Shown here: in pieces, positions 16,985 to 25,950 of the stretch
Numbering within the stretch: position 1 is the stretch's first letter
How the letters are laid out: every line of letters begins with the position of its first letter
Source of the DNA: an uncultured Odoribacter sp.
GTDB taxonomy: Bacteria > Bacteroidota > Bacteroidia > Bacteroidales > Marinifilaceae
Length of the DNA stretch: 28,856 nucleotides
Direction: 5' to 3'
Assembly (NCBI GenBank): GCA_905193145.1
Contig: CAJJNP010000019.1
Span: 1 to 28,856 of the forward strand
Notes under the pieces: model-generated
Told to the model about the DNA's origin: nothing
The model's database searches: none
What the model saw: the letters and a program-made list of their open reading frames with translations, nothing else
Made by a program: the position numbers and the translations under genes

Positions 16985-17686
16985 ATGGAATATCAAAAAG
17001 AGTTGTCGGCAAAAGGGTATCAAGGAGCCGTTGCCGTAGAAAATACATTGGTGAGAAGTGTGTACATTTGGATGTGTACAGCATTGTTATTGACAGGAGG
17101 TACGGCTTCATTGGTTGCTGGAAGTCCGAGATTGTTGGAGGTGATTTTTGGAAATAGTTTTTTATTTTGGGCAATATTGATAGCTCAATTCGGCTTAGTT
17201 TGGGCAATCTCTGCAAAAGTTACATCTTTTAGTTTGTCCATGTTGTCTGGGTTGTTTATGCTGTATTCTGTATTGACTGGACTGACTTTTTCTGTCTATT
17301 TCTTAGCTTTTACAGCGGAGTCGATAGCTTCAACTTTTTTTATCACAGCTGGCACTTTTGCTGTGATGAGTATTTATGGATTTGTGACAAAGAGAGATTT
17401 GACTAAGATGGGTAATTTGGCACTCATGGCTTTAATCGGTATGATTATAGCTTCTGTGGTTAATATATTTCTTCATAGTACAATGTTAAATTGGATTGTT
17501 ACTTATATTGGAGTTTTGGTGTTTGTTGGATTGATTGCTTGGGATACGCAGAAGATTAAAGCGTTGGCATCGGCACAAGACAATGAATTTACTCAAAAAT
17601 TGGCAATCTGTGGGGCATTGAGTCTGTATCTGGATTTTATTAATCTCTTTATTATGTTGTTGCGAATTTTCGGACAGCGCAAATAA
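16985..17686 (+). CDS. Bax inhibitor-1/YccA family membrane protein
   Basis: This 233-residue protein has seven predicted membrane segments: about 27-47, 57-75, 79-99, 103-125, 138-156, 160-182 and 205-225. It has the family's typical segments, including RSVYIWMCTALLLTGGTASLVA, seen here from residue 22, and IGVLVFVGLIAWDTQKIK with the conserved Asp near the sixth helix that in homologues takes part in pH-gated calcium leak. The C-terminus is SLYLDFINLFIMLLRIFG, also typical. The physiological role in bacteria is not settled. It is 24 bases upstream of the aldolase gene. Confidence 0.92.
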   Translation: MEYQKELSAKGYQGAVAVENTLVRSVYIWMCTALLLTGGTASLVAGSPRLLEVIFGNSFLFWAILIAQFGLVWAISAKVTSFSLSMLSGLFMLYSVLTGLTFSVYFLAFTAESIASTFFITAGTFAVMSIYGFVTKRDLTKMGNLALMALIGMIIASVVNIFLHSTMLNWIVTYIGVLVFVGLIAWDTQKIKALASAQDNEFTQKLAICGALSLYLDFINLFIMLLRIFGQRK

Positions 17687-17710
17687 ATTAACTTTAATAC
17701 ACTACAAATC

Positions 17711-18706
17711 ATGGTTAGCTACAAAGAATTAGGTCTGGTAAACTCCAGAGAAATGTTTAAAAAAGCAATGGAAGGTAAGTATGCTGTTCCTGCTTTTAAT
17801 TTTAATAATATGGAGCAGTTGCAGGCTATTGTTTCTGCTTGTGTGGAAACAAAATCTCCTGTGATTCTGCAAGTTTCAAGCGGAGCTCGTAAATATGCCA
17901 ATCAGACTCTTTTGAGGTATATGGCTCAAGGTGCTGTTGAGTATGCAAAAGAATTGGGATGTAATATTCCTATCTGTTTGCATCTAGATCACGGTGATAC
18001 GTTTGAATTATGCGTTTCTTGTATTGAAATGGGTTTTTCATCTGTTATGATTGATGGATCTGCCCTACCGTACGAAGAAAATGTCGCTTTGACTAAAAAG
18101 GTGGTGGATTATGCTCACCAATATGATGTGACTGTTGAAGGAGAACTTGGTGTGTTAGCAGGTATTGAGGATGATGTAGTTGCTGCTGAAAGTGTATACA
18201 CAAGTCCTGATATGGTTGAGGATTTTGTAAAGAAGACCGGAGTGGATTCTTTGGCAATTTCTATCGGAACTTCTCATGGTGCTAATAAGTTCAAACCAGA
18301 GCAATGTACTCGGAATGCTGATGGAATCTTGGTTCCTCCTCCATTACGCTTTGATATCTTGGAGGAGATAGAAAGACGTATTCCCGGCTTTCCGATAGTG
18401 TTGCATGGCTCTTCTTCTGTTCCGCAGGATAAGGTGGCAATAATAAATAAATATGGCGGAGCCTTAAAAGATGCTGTAGGAATTCCGGAAGAGCAATTGC
18501 GTAAGGCTGCAACTTCGGCAGTATGCAAGATTAATATCGATTCTGATGGACGTTTGGCAATGACAGCGGCTGTCCGTGAAGTGTTTGCAACGAAACCGGC
18601 AGAATTTGACCCGCGGAAATATTTAGGTCCGGCTCGTGATGCTTTAAAAGAACTTTATAAGCATAAAACAATTAATGTATTGGGAAGTGCTAATAGAGTA
18701 GAATAA
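17711..18706 (+). CDS. fba: Class II fructose-bisphosphate aldolase
   Basis: This 331-residue protein is a zinc-dependent class II aldolase of glycolysis and gluconeogenesis. Visible motifs are PAFNFNNMEQLQA near the N-terminus, HLDHGD at 91-96 with catalytic Asp93 and zinc ligand His94, VEGELGVLAGIED, IGTSHG with a zinc His, and FPIVLHGSSSVP with the third zinc His. KINIDSDGRLA is the phosphate-binding segment. It is last in the cysS operon, 24 bases after the Bax-inhibitor-like gene, and is followed by a clear terminator. An extra promoter in the short gap is not evident. Confidence 0.96.
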   Translation: MVSYKELGLVNSREMFKKAMEGKYAVPAFNFNNMEQLQAIVSACVETKSPVILQVSSGARKYANQTLLRYMAQGAVEYAKELGCNIPICLHLDHGDTFELCVSCIEMGFSSVMIDGSALPYEENVALTKKVVDYAHQYDVTVEGELGVLAGIEDDVVAAESVYTSPDMVEDFVKKTGVDSLAISIGTSHGANKFKPEQCTRNADGILVPPPLRFDILEEIERRIPGFPIVLHGSSSVPQDKVAIINKYGGALKDAVGIPEEQLRKAATSAVCKINIDSDGRLAMTAAVREVFATKPAEFDPRKYLGPARDALKELYKHKTINVLGSANRVE

Positions 18707-18737
18707 GCATTTAAGAGGCTTTTTTCTTAAAAATAGA

Positions 18738-18777
18738 AAAGTTGAGAGTTAGAATTACTGACTTTCAACTTTTTTTG
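18738..18777 (+). terminator. Intrinsic terminator after fba
   Basis: AAAGTTGAGAGTTAG (18738-18752) pairs with CTGACTTTCAACTTT (18758-18772), with one G-T wobble and one G-T/A mismatch region and a five-base loop. A run of T to 18776 follows. It ends the cysS-fba operon. Confidence 0.85.
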
Positions 18778-18801
18778 TTTTTCGTTCTCAACAAATAATT
18801 G

Positions 18802-18809
18802 TAATTTTG
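18802..18809 (+). promoter_or_regulatory. Candidate -7 box of the typA promoter
   Basis: TAATTTTG matches TAnnTTTG and lies 21 bases before the typA start codon, downstream of the fba terminator, where a promoter is required. The -33 region at the right distance is T-rich (TTTT near 18779-18782) but not an exact TTTG. Confidence 0.5.
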
Positions 18810-18830
18810 CATACTTAAAATAAAGATAAA

Positions 18831-20654
18831 ATGCGGAAATTAAGAAACATCGCCATTATTGCGCACGTTGACCACGGAAAAACAACCATCGTGGATAAGA
18901 TGATATTGCAAGGAAAGCAATTCAGAGAGAACGAAAAACAAAGCGGAGACCTGATTCTCGATAATAATGATCAGGAACGTGAGCGAGGTATTACAATCCT
19001 TGCTAAGAACGTGTCTGTGCATTATAAGGATTATAAGATTAATATTATAGATACTCCGGGTCACTCGGATTTTGGAGGAGAGGTTGAGCGTGTGTTGAAT
19101 ATGGCAGATGGAGTTTTGCTGTTAGTCGATGCATTCGAAGGGACTATGCCGCAAACGAGATTTGTATTGCAAAAAGCATTAGGCTTGGGTAAGAAAGCTA
19201 TTGTTGTTGTGAATAAAGTTGACAAACCAAACTGTCGCCCGGACGAAGTACAAGAAGAGGTGTTTGATTTGATGTTTTCTTTAGGAGCGAGCGAAGAACA
19301 GTTGGATTTTAAGACAATATACGGTAGTGCAAAACAAGGGTGGATGTCTACTGACTGGAAACATCGTACAGATGATATTACTCCATTGTTAGATGCAATT
19401 ATTGAAGATATTCCAGAACCGGTTGTCGCTGAGGGAACACCACAGATGATGATAACCTCTTTGGAATATTCATCATATATCGGTCGTATAGCAATTGGTA
19501 AGTTGACGCGAGGTAAGTTGAAAGCAGGGATGCCCATCACTTTATGTAAACGTGATGGTGTGACACAAATTAAAAGCCGAATTAAAGATTTGATGTTGTT
19601 TGAGGGATTGGAAAAACAGAAAGTGGATGAAGTTGAGTCTGGTGAAATCTGTGCAATTGTCGGTATTGAAGGCTTTGAAATCGGTGATACAATTGCTGAT
19701 TATGAAAATCCTGAAGCATTGACTCCTATTGCGATTGATGAGCCGACAATGAGTATGTTGTTTACCATAAACAATTCACCATTTTTTGGTAAAGATGGAA
19801 AATATGTGACTTCTCGTCATATAAAAGAACGTTTGGATAAAGAACTTGAGAAGAACTTGGCATTGCGAGTTGAACCAGGGTTAAGTGCTGATTCATTTAT
19901 TGTTTATGGGCGTGGAGTGCTTCATTTGAGTGTACTAATTGAGAGTATGCGTCGTGAAGGATATGAACTTCAAGTTGGACAGCCCAAGGTTATCATTAAA
20001 GAAATTGATGGACAGAAATGTGAACCGGTAGAAGAATTGACGATAGATATTCCGGAAGAATTCTCTGGCAAAGCAATAGAGATGGTAACTAAAAGAAAAG
20101 GTGTATTGAATAATATGGAAACTCGTGATGAACGGGTGCATCTGGATTTTGATATACCGTCTCGTGGTATTATAGGCTTGCGTAGCAGTTTGTTGACAGC
20201 CTCTGCAGGAGAAGCAATTATAGCACACCGTTTAAAAGGTTTCGAACCATATAAGGGAGAGATTGAAATGCGAATTAATGGCTCGTTGATTGCTATGGAA
20301 ACAGGAGATACTTATGCATATGCAATAAATAAGCTGCAAGATCGCGGGAAATTTTTTATTGAACCTGGAGAAACTGTATATGCAGGGCAGGTGATAGGTG
20401 AAAGTACTCGTCCAGATGACATTGTAATCAATGTTTGTAAGTCAAAGAAATTGACAAATATGCGAGCTAGTGGTTCTGATGATAAGGTGAACATAGCACC
20501 TCCTGTTAAATTTAGTCTAGAGGAAGCATTGGAATATATTCAAGAGGATGAATACGTAGAGGTTACACCTCATTCTATGCGTTTGCGTAAAATCATATTA
20601 GATGAAATAGAGCGTAAGCGTCAAAGTAAGAGGTTAGCTTCCACAGAGGAATAA
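18831..20654 (+). CDS. typA: Translational GTPase TypA/BipA
   Basis: The 607 residues match the usual BipA length. G1 is AHVDHGKTT at 11-19, the switch region has RERGITI, G3 is [15 protein letters not shown], and G4 is NKVD. The EF-G-like domains III and V follow ([23 protein letters not shown] is read as two segments, and [20 protein letters not shown]), and the C-terminal domain ends [17 protein letters not shown]. TypA binds the ribosome and supports 50S assembly and growth under stress and cold. It has its own promoter region after the fba terminator. asd follows after 40 bases from its proper start. Confidence 0.97.
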   Translation: MRKLRNIAIIAHVDHGKTTIVDKMILQGKQFRENEKQSGDLILDNNDQERERGITILAKNVSVHYKDYKINIIDTPGHSDFGGEVERVLNMADGVLLLVDAFEGTMPQTRFVLQKALGLGKKAIVVVNKVDKPNCRPDEVQEEVFDLMFSLGASEEQLDFKTIYGSAKQGWMSTDWKHRTDDITPLLDAIIEDIPEPVVAEGTPQMMITSLEYSSYIGRIAIGKLTRGKLKAGMPITLCKRDGVTQIKSRIKDLMLFEGLEKQKVDEVESGEICAIVGIEGFEIGDTIADYENPEALTPIAIDEPTMSMLFTINNSPFFGKDGKYVTSRHIKERLDKELEKNLALRVEPGLSADSFIVYGRGVLHLSVLIESMRREGYELQVGQPKVIIKEIDGQKCEPVEELTIDIPEEFSGKAIEMVTKRKGVLNNMETRDERVHLDFDIPSRGIIGLRSSLLTASAGEAIIAHRLKGFEPYKGEIEMRINGSLIAMETGDTYAYAINKLQDRGKFFIEPGETVYAGQVIGESTRPDDIVINVCKSKKLTNMRASGSDDKVNIAPPVKFSLEEALEYIQEDEYVEVTPHSMRLRKIILDEIERKRQSKRLASTEE

Positions 20655-20694
20655 TTATTTGGATGAAGTTATTAACAGCAGTAAGATAAATGAT

Positions 20695-21708
20695 ATGAAA
20701 GTTGCAATTGTCGGAGCCAGCGGAGCTGTTGGCCAAGAATTTTTAAAAGTATTGGAAGAAAGAAATTTTCCAATGGATGAGTTGGTATTGTTTGGTTCCA
20801 AGCGTAGTGCCGGCAAGCAATATATGTTCAAAGATAAGCAGTTGACAGTTCAATTACTGCAGCATAACGATGATTTTAAGGATGTAGATATTGCTTTTGT
20901 TTCTGCAGGAGGTGACACGTCGCGGGAGTTTGCTGAAACTATAACGAAGCATGGCGCTGTGATGATAGATAATTCAAGTGCTTTCCGCATGAATAATGAG
21001 GTGCCTCTTGTTGTGCCGGAAGTAAATCCCGAGGACGCTCTGAATCGTCCTAAGGGAATCATTGCTAATCCTAATTGTACAACAATATTAATGGTTGTTG
21101 CATTGAAAGCAATAGAATCATTGTCGCATATCAAAAAAGTACATGTAGCAACTTATCAGGCTGCAAGTGGAGCTGGAGCTGCAGCGATGGACGAGTTGTA
21201 TACTCAATATCGCCAGGTGTTAGCAGGTGAAACTCCTACTGTTGAAAAATTTGCTTATCAATTAGCATTTAATTTGATTCCCCAAATTGATGTGTTTACG
21301 GATAATGGATACACAAAGGAAGAAATGAAAATGTTTAATGAAACGCAAAAAATCATGCACTCAGATATTAAAGTGAGTTCAACTTGTGTGCGCGTTCCTG
21401 CGCTAAGAGCTCACTCTGAAAGTATTTGGCTGGAAACGGAGCGTCCTTTAACAGTAGAGGAAGCTCGTGCGGCATTTAAAAAAGCAGAAGGGATTGTGTT
21501 GCAGGATGATCCTCAAGATAAGCAATATCCTATGCCTTTATTTCTTTCTGGCAAAGATCCAGTCTATGTGGGGCGTATTCGTAAAGATTTGGCAGATGAA
21601 AATGGCTTGACATTCTGGGTCGTTGGAGACCAAATAAAGAAGGGTGCTGCATTGAATGCTGTGCAGATCGCAGAATGGCTTATACAGAATGAAAATATCA
21701 AAGCTTAA
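20695..21708 (+). CDS. asd: Aspartate-semialdehyde dehydrogenase
   Basis: The protein has 337 residues from ATG 20695, which gives the standard N-terminus [16 protein letters not shown] with the NADP loop GASGAVG at 7-13. An upstream in-frame TTG at 20659 would add a 12-residue tail that the family lacks, so I reject it. The active-site Cys128 lies in [21 protein letters not shown] and the substrate-binding [11 protein letters not shown] are also present. It reduces aspartyl phosphate to aspartate semialdehyde for lysine/diaminopimelate, threonine and methionine synthesis. Its last 11 bases overlap the end of the convergent phosphopantetheinyl transferase gene. Confidence 0.96.
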   Translation: MKVAIVGASGAVGQEFLKVLEERNFPMDELVLFGSKRSAGKQYMFKDKQLTVQLLQHNDDFKDVDIAFVSAGGDTSREFAETITKHGAVMIDNSSAFRMNNEVPLVVPEVNPEDALNRPKGIIANPNCTTILMVVALKAIESLSHIKKVHVATYQAASGAGAAAMDELYTQYRQVLAGETPTVEKFAYQLAFNLIPQIDVFTDNGYTKEEMKMFNETQKIMHSDIKVSSTCVRVPALRAHSESIWLETERPLTVEEARAAFKKAEGIVLQDDPQDKQYPMPLFLSGKDPVYVGRIRKDLADENGLTFWVVGDQIKKGAALNAVQIAEWLIQNENIKA

Positions 21709-22372
21709 GAGAGTCGATTGTAAAAGACTCTATTGATTGGCAGCAAACAAAGCTGCTGTAATTAGGATCTATAGGGCATTCCTGAACCATTATGGGTAGT
21801 AGGGAATGCTCTTTTTTTAATGTAATATTATTCCCCGTAAAGCAAACTTCAAATGATGAGAGAGGAGTACTAAGCCCACTTCCTGTATATTTCAAATAAC
21901 TTTCTTTGACAGACCATAGATTGAAAAATAATTTTTGTTGTAGTTTTTCATCTGTCGTTTTATTTAGTAGTGCTATTTCTTGAGGATGAAAAAAACGCTT
22001 AGCCACGTTCAGACGTGGTTTTCCACATAACTCTATATCAATACCTACATTTTGATCACTGATGGCGCATATAATATAATCACCGGAATGTGAAATATTA
22101 AAATGTGCAGATATGTTTTGTACTTTTAAATAGGGTTTTCCATGCTCCCCTTTTACTAACTGATAATCTTTGGAAGATAGTCCCCAAGTTTGATTAATCA
22201 GTTGTCGGGTTAAAGTTTCGCTTAATAATTTGGTTTGCCGAACTTTTTTATTGAGGAATTGTCGGGTGGATTCCCAAGTATCCTTGCTTACATGAGGAAA
22301 AAAATATTCTTCGGGATATGCTTGATAATCGGATTGTTTTAAATAGTAAATACGTAGCATATGGTTGTTCAT
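21698..22372 (-). CDS. 4'-phosphopantetheinyl transferase (Sfp superfamily)
   Basis: This 224-residue protein is of Sfp type by length and motifs: [10 protein letters not shown] at 90-99, VGIDIEL at 109-115 with metal ligands Asp112 and Glu114, [10 protein letters not shown], and [12 protein letters not shown] at 153-164 (the W-x-x-K-E-x-x-x-K pattern). It transfers phosphopantetheine from CoA to carrier-protein serines. No polyketide or non-ribosomal peptide gene is in the window, so it may serve the fatty-acid carrier protein or a distant cluster. Two starts are possible: ATG 22372, or ATG 22360 (residue 5). The promoter upstream would start transcription near 22381, leaving only about 9 leader bases for the first and about 21 for the second, which slightly favours 22360. 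Confidence 0.92.
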   Translation of the reverse strand: MNNHMLRIYYLKQSDYQAYPEEYFFPHVSKDTWESTRQFLNKKVRQTKLLSETLTRQLINQTWGLSSKDYQLVKGEHGKPYLKVQNISAHFNISHSGDYIICAISDQNVGIDIELCGKPRLNVAKRFFHPQEIALLNKTTDEKLQQKLFFNLWSVKESYLKYTGSGLSTPLSSFEVCFTGNNITLKKEHSLLPIMVQECPIDPNYSSFVCCQSIESFTIDSLKL

Positions 22373-22387
22373 TTATACTCATTTGCA

Positions 22388-22419
22388 CAAAAGTACGATA
22401 TGGTATTGGAATCTGCAAA
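22388..22419 (-). promoter_or_regulatory. Promoter of the phosphopantetheinyl transferase gene
   Basis: On the minus strand TTTG (22419-22416), a 20-base spacer and TACTTTTG (22395-22388) match the Bacteroides consensus at every fixed base. Confidence 0.75.
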
Positions 22420-22474
22420 TGAAAGTGTGGATGTTAAATTAATTAAGGATTGGCTGAGGCGGGATTTTGACTTT

Positions 22475-22498
22475 AACGTTTTATTCAAAAAAAACGTT
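22475..22498. other. 8-base inverted repeat upstream of the TonB-family gene
   Basis: AACGTTTT (22475-22482) and AAAACGTT (22491-22498) form a perfect inverted repeat with an 8-base loop in the 206-base gap between the transferase and the TonB-family gene. It could be an operator or a weak hairpin. A poor -7-like TACTTTTA lies at 22529-22536. Apart from the transferase promoter I see nothing else in this gap. Confidence 0.3.
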
Positions 22499-22578
22499 TG
22501 AAATGTTGTTTGCTATTCCATTTTTTTTTACTTTTACCCCGTTGAATGAATTGTAAATAACAACACAAAATTTATATC

Positions 22579-23274
22579 ATGGAAGTAAAGAAGTCACAGA
22601 AAGCAGATCTTGAAGGCAAAAAAGGAGTCTTCTTTGAGATCGGCCTTACTCTGGCTTTAGCAATCCTGCTATTTGCCTTTGAATGGAAATCTTCTTCTGA
22701 GGAAGTAAGTCAGTTCCAGACGGTTGCTGAAGAACAGATTGAGGAGGAAATCATTCCGATTACACAGCAAATGTTAAAACCTCCACCACCTCCTCCTCCT
22801 GCTCCGAAATTGACAGACTTGATTGATATCGTTGAGGATGATACTCAAATTGATGAAGAGCTTGAAATTCAGGATGTCGATGATACTTCTGAAAATACGG
22901 ATGTTCCAACCGATGCAATGGAATTTGGAGAATATGGAGATGAAGATACTGGAGATTCAGAGGTCTTTGTTGTCGTTGAGGATATGCCGATGTTCCCCGG
23001 TGGTAATGTTCAAAAATGGATTGCCAAGAATGTGAAATATCCTGTATTGGCTATGGAGAATGGTATCCAAGGTAAGGTATATATTCAATTTGTGATTGAG
23101 AGAGATGGTTCTATTACTGATGTTAAAGTATTAAGAGGTGTAGATGCATCTTTGGATAAAGAAGCTGTTCGAGTTGTAAAAGCAATGCCTAAATGGAAAC
23201 CTGGAAAACAGAGAGGTAAACCTGTAAGAGTTTCCTATACATTGCCGATTAACTTCCAGTTGTCTAACAACTAA
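22579..23274 (+). CDS. TonB-family energy transducer
   Basis: This 231-residue protein has a single N-terminal membrane helix (about 17-35) preceded by a Lys-rich cytoplasmic tail. A short proline run of seven (68-74) begins the periplasmic span, and an unusually acidic spacer occupies about 78-140. The TonB C-terminal domain is at about 145-231: YPVLAMENGIQGKVYIQFVI, then DGSITDVKVLRGVD and MPKWKPGKQRGKPVRVSYTLP. Such proteins pass proton-motive energy from ExbB/ExbD to TonB-dependent transporters such as SusC; no exbBD genes lie in the window. It is a single-gene unit: its own upstream gap of 206 bases and its own terminator. Confidence 0.94.
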   Translation: MEVKKSQKADLEGKKGVFFEIGLTLALAILLFAFEWKSSSEEVSQFQTVAEEQIEEEIIPITQQMLKPPPPPPPAPKLTDLIDIVEDDTQIDEELEIQDVDDTSENTDVPTDAMEFGEYGDEDTGDSEVFVVVEDMPMFPGGNVQKWIAKNVKYPVLAMENGIQGKVYIQFVIERDGSITDVKVLRGVDASLDKEAVRVVKAMPKWKPGKQRGKPVRVSYTLPINFQLSNN

Positions 23275-23295
23275 AAGACGAATTGATTTAAATAC

Positions 23296-23331
23296 AAAGG
23301 GCTGTCATAATTGTGTCAGCCCTTTATTTTG
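23296..23331 (+). terminator. Intrinsic terminator after the TonB-family gene
   Basis: AAAGGGCTG (23296-23304) pairs with CAGCCCTTT (23317-23325), a 9-base-pair stem with a 12-base loop, followed by ATTTTG. Confidence 0.85.
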
Positions 23332-23351
23332 TACTTACAACTAATTCTTAT

Positions 23352-23444
23352 ATGTATTATACCGGAAAAGAAGCAGAGAAAGCAATATTAGTAGGAGTTG
23401 CCTTGCAGTCTAAAGATGTAACTTATAATCAAATGTGCGAATAG
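23352..23444 (+). pseudogene. hflX: Broken 5' end of hflX: 30 codons then in-frame TAG
   Basis: ATG 23352 opens a frame of 30 codons (starting MYYTGKEAEKAILVGVALQS) that ends at TAG 23442-23444. The same frame continues without any shift into the hflX body, whose first residues LDELSFLAETAG are the usual continuation of this N-terminal segment. The AILVGVAL stretch is the expected first beta-strand of the HflX N-domain. As I recall Bacteroides HflX proteins, the position before LDEL is normally Tyr, one base away from TAG. A point nonsense change, a sequencing error, read-through or re-initiation are all possible. Confidence 0.75.
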
Positions 23445-24566
23445 TTGGATGAATTATCTTTCTTGGCAGAAACTGCAGGTGCGGAAACAGTAAAGATTTT
23501 TACTCAAAATTTGGATAAACCGGTACATGCTACTTTTATTGGCAAGGGAAAATTAGAGGAAATACAGGCGTATACAGAAGAGCATGAAGTAGATATGATT
23601 ATCTTTGATGATGAACTTTCCCCTACGCAGTTGCGTAATATTGAAGGGATGTTTAAAGGCATCAAGGTGCTTGACCGTACGAATTTGATATTGGATATTT
23701 TTGCTAGTCGTGCGCGTACAGCTCATGCAAAAACGCAAGTGGAGTTAGCGCAATATCAATATTTGTTGCCTCGACTGACTGGTATGTGGACACACTTGGA
23801 ACGCCAAAAGGGAGGTATTGGTTTAAGAGGCCCTGGAGAAACAGAAATAGAGACAGACCGTCGAATCATTCGAGATAAAATCACTCGGCTTAAAGAAGAA
23901 TTGGCTAAAATAGACCGCCAAAAAATGATTCAGCGTAAAAATCGCGGTAAGTTAGTTCGAGTGGCTTTAGTTGGTTATACGAATGTTGGAAAGTCTACGC
24001 TGATGAATTTATTGAGTAAGTCGGACGTATTTGCAGAAAATAAATTGTTTGCAACATTAGATACTACGGTGCGTAAGATTGCGATAAAAAATGTACCTCT
24101 ATTATTGGCTGATACTGTGGGATTTATTAGAAAGCTGCCCCATCATTTGGTGGAATCCTTTAAATCTACGTTGGATGAAGTGAGAGAAGCTGATGTAATA
24201 TTACATGTTGTGGATATATCCCATCCGCAATTTGAAGAGCAGATGCAGGTGGTAAATGAGACTTTGGCAGAACTGATAAAAGAGTCTAAACCTACTATTA
24301 TTGTATTTAATAAGATAGATGCCTTTCAATATGTAAAGAAGGAGGATGATGATTTGACTCCCGTTTTGCGAGAGAATTACAGCCTAGAAGATTTAAAACA
24401 AATGTGGATGTCTAAACAAGGTTGTGAGACTGTTTATATTTCAGCTGCGAAAAAAGATAATATTGAAGAGTTAAAAGAAAAATTATATACAATAGTGAAG
24501 GATATTCATTCAGCACGTTTCCCCTATAATGATTTTTTATATCAGGATTTTGAGGTTGAAGAGTAA
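23445..24566 (+). CDS. hflX: Ribosome-associated GTPase HflX, lacking its first 31 codons
   Basis: Only 373 residues are encoded after the in-frame TAG; the frame from ATG 23352 would give about 404, the usual size. The body is intact: N-domain with FIGKGKLEEIQ and DDELSPTQLRNIE, the HflX signature RLTGMWTHLERQKGGIGLRGPGETEIE read in parts, G1 VALVGYTNVGKSTLMN, G3 ADTVGFIRKLPHHLVESFKSTLDE and G4 FNKIDA, ending with a short C-terminal domain. HflX binds the 50S subunit and splits stalled or stressed ribosomes. If translated separately, the start would be TTG 23445, directly after the stop codon; the next in-frame ATG is at 23595, which would remove much of the N-domain. Function therefore depends on re-initiation or read-through, or the TAG is an error. 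Confidence 0.85.
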   Translation: MDELSFLAETAGAETVKIFTQNLDKPVHATFIGKGKLEEIQAYTEEHEVDMIIFDDELSPTQLRNIEGMFKGIKVLDRTNLILDIFASRARTAHAKTQVELAQYQYLLPRLTGMWTHLERQKGGIGLRGPGETEIETDRRIIRDKITRLKEELAKIDRQKMIQRKNRGKLVRVALVGYTNVGKSTLMNLLSKSDVFAENKLFATLDTTVRKIAIKNVPLLLADTVGFIRKLPHHLVESFKSTLDEVREADVILHVVDISHPQFEEQMQVVNETLAELIKESKPTIIVFNKIDAFQYVKKEDDDLTPVLRENYSLEDLKQMWMSKQGCETVYISAAKKDNIEELKEKLYTIVKDIHSARFPYNDFLYQDFEVEE

Positions 24567-24570
24567 ATAT

Positions 24571-24605
24571 AAAAATAGCCGCCTAACAAGCGGCTATTCT
24601 TTTTA
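24571..24605. terminator. Bidirectional terminator between hflX and tyrS
   Basis: AATAGCCGC (24574-24582) and GCGGCTATT (24590-24598) form a 9-base-pair stem with a 7-base loop. A T-rich tract follows on the plus strand, and an A tract precedes it (24571-24575), giving a T tract on the minus strand. It serves both convergent genes. Confidence 0.9.
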
Positions 24606-25895
24606 TTTTACAATGATTAGGAAGTAATTCTTTTTACCGCTTTGGGCAAGAATATATTTCCCGTCAATCAAATGTCCTTCATTGATAATTGCATCTTCTC
24701 CGGTAACCTTTTCTTTGTTGATAGAAATGGCATTAGATTTTAGTGCACGGCGTGCTTCTCCTTTTGATGACATGATTGATGTCTTGTCTGCTAGAAAATC
24801 TACAATTGAGATACCAGCCTTTAAATCTGGTGCTGAAATTTCAAATTGAGGTACTCCTTCAAAAACGGACAAGAAAGTTCGTTCGTCGATTTTTCGTAGT
24901 GATTCAGAAGTTGCGTTGCCAAAAAGAATCTGTGAGGCTTCCAAGGCGGAATTATAGGCTTCTTCTCCATGGATTAGACAGGTGATTTCTTTTGCTAAAG
25001 TCTTCTGTAATTTACGGAGGTGTGGTGCTTCTGCATGTTCTGCTATAAGTGCATCTATTTCAGCCGGAGGTAACAGAGTAAAGATTTTCACATAACGTGC
25101 AGCATCTTCGTCTGTTGTGTTCAGCCAGAATTGGTAGAATTTGTAAGGCGAAGTACGTTCAGGATCTAGCCAAATATTTCCTGATTCTGTTTTGCCAAAT
25201 TTTTTACCATCACTTTTAGTCATTAATGGCCATGTCAGACCATATGCTTCCAATCCTTCTTTGCGGCGAATCAATTCGGTGCCTGTTGTAATATTACCCC
25301 ATTGATCTGATCCACCCATTTGCAACATGCAGTTGTGGTTTTTGCGGAGATGTAGAAAATCGTAACCTTGTACTAATTGGTAAGTAAATTCGGTAAAAGA
25401 CATGCCATCAGCAAATTCTCCGTTTAAACGGCGTTTAACAGAGTCTTTAGCCATCATGTAATTGACTGTGATATGTTTGCCAACATCTCGGATGAAATCC
25501 AAAAATGAAAATTGTTTCATCCAGTCGTAATTATTAAGCATAATGGCAGCATTGGGGGCTGTTGAATTGAAGTCAATAAAATGTGATAACTGAGCTTTGA
25601 TGCCTGCCATGTTTTTTTGTATGGTATCTTCTGTCAGTAGATTCCTTTCCTGTGATTTCCCACTGGGGTCGCCAATCATACCGGTTGCTCCACCAATGAT
25701 AAAAATGGGTTTGTGTCCAGCTACTTGGAAATGTTTCATCATCATAACTGATACTAAATGTCCCACATGGAGAGAATCAGCTGTCGGGTCAATACCTACA
25801 TAAGCTGTTGTTTGTCCTTTGGAAAGTAATTCCTCGGTTCCGGGCATGATATCGTGAATCATCCCCCTCCATTTCAATTCATCTACAAAATTCAT
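24603..25895 (-). CDS. tyrS: Tyrosyl-tRNA synthetase
   Basis: The protein has 430 residues from ATG 25895, the normal TyrRS length and N-terminus ([15 protein letters not shown]). The frame is open for 30 more codons upstream to 25985, but that would run into the cvpA gene and add a non-family tail, so I reject it. The HIGH-type motif HVGH is at 43-46, GGSDQWGN (tyrosine-binding region) at 194-201, the KMSKS-type motif KFGKT at 232-236, and the S4 RNA-binding domain at about 363-430. It charges tRNA-Tyr. It follows cvpA by 55 bases, with no terminator between, so the two are probably co-transcribed. Confidence 0.97.
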   Translation of the reverse strand: MNFVDELKWRGMIHDIMPGTEELLSKGQTTAYVGIDPTADSLHVGHLVSVMMMKHFQVAGHKPIFIIGGATGMIGDPSGKSQERNLLTEDTIQKNMAGIKAQLSHFIDFNSTAPNAAIMLNNYDWMKQFSFLDFIRDVGKHITVNYMMAKDSVKRRLNGEFADGMSFTEFTYQLVQGYDFLHLRKNHNCMLQMGGSDQWGNITTGTELIRRKEGLEAYGLTWPLMTKSDGKKFGKTESGNIWLDPERTSPYKFYQFWLNTTDEDAARYVKIFTLLPPAEIDALIAEHAEAPHLRKLQKTLAKEITCLIHGEEAYNSALEASQILFGNATSESLRKIDERTFLSVFEGVPQFEISAPDLKAGISIVDFLADKTSIMSSKGEARRALKSNAISINKEKVTGEDAIINEGHLIDGKYILAQSGKKNYFLIIVK

Positions 25896-25950
25896 TGAGT
25901 TATTATTTTGGATGTTATTACATTCTTGTTGTATTCGATCTATTCTATAA

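Noticed and set aside
19061..19540. 159-residue minus-strand open frame inside typA
   Set aside because: It lies opposite the conserved GTPase domain and shows no protein family features.
20659..20694. Longer asd form starting at TTG 20659
   Set aside because: The added 12 residues are not part of the family, and ATG 20695 gives the canonical [14 protein letters not shown] start at the Rossmann fold.
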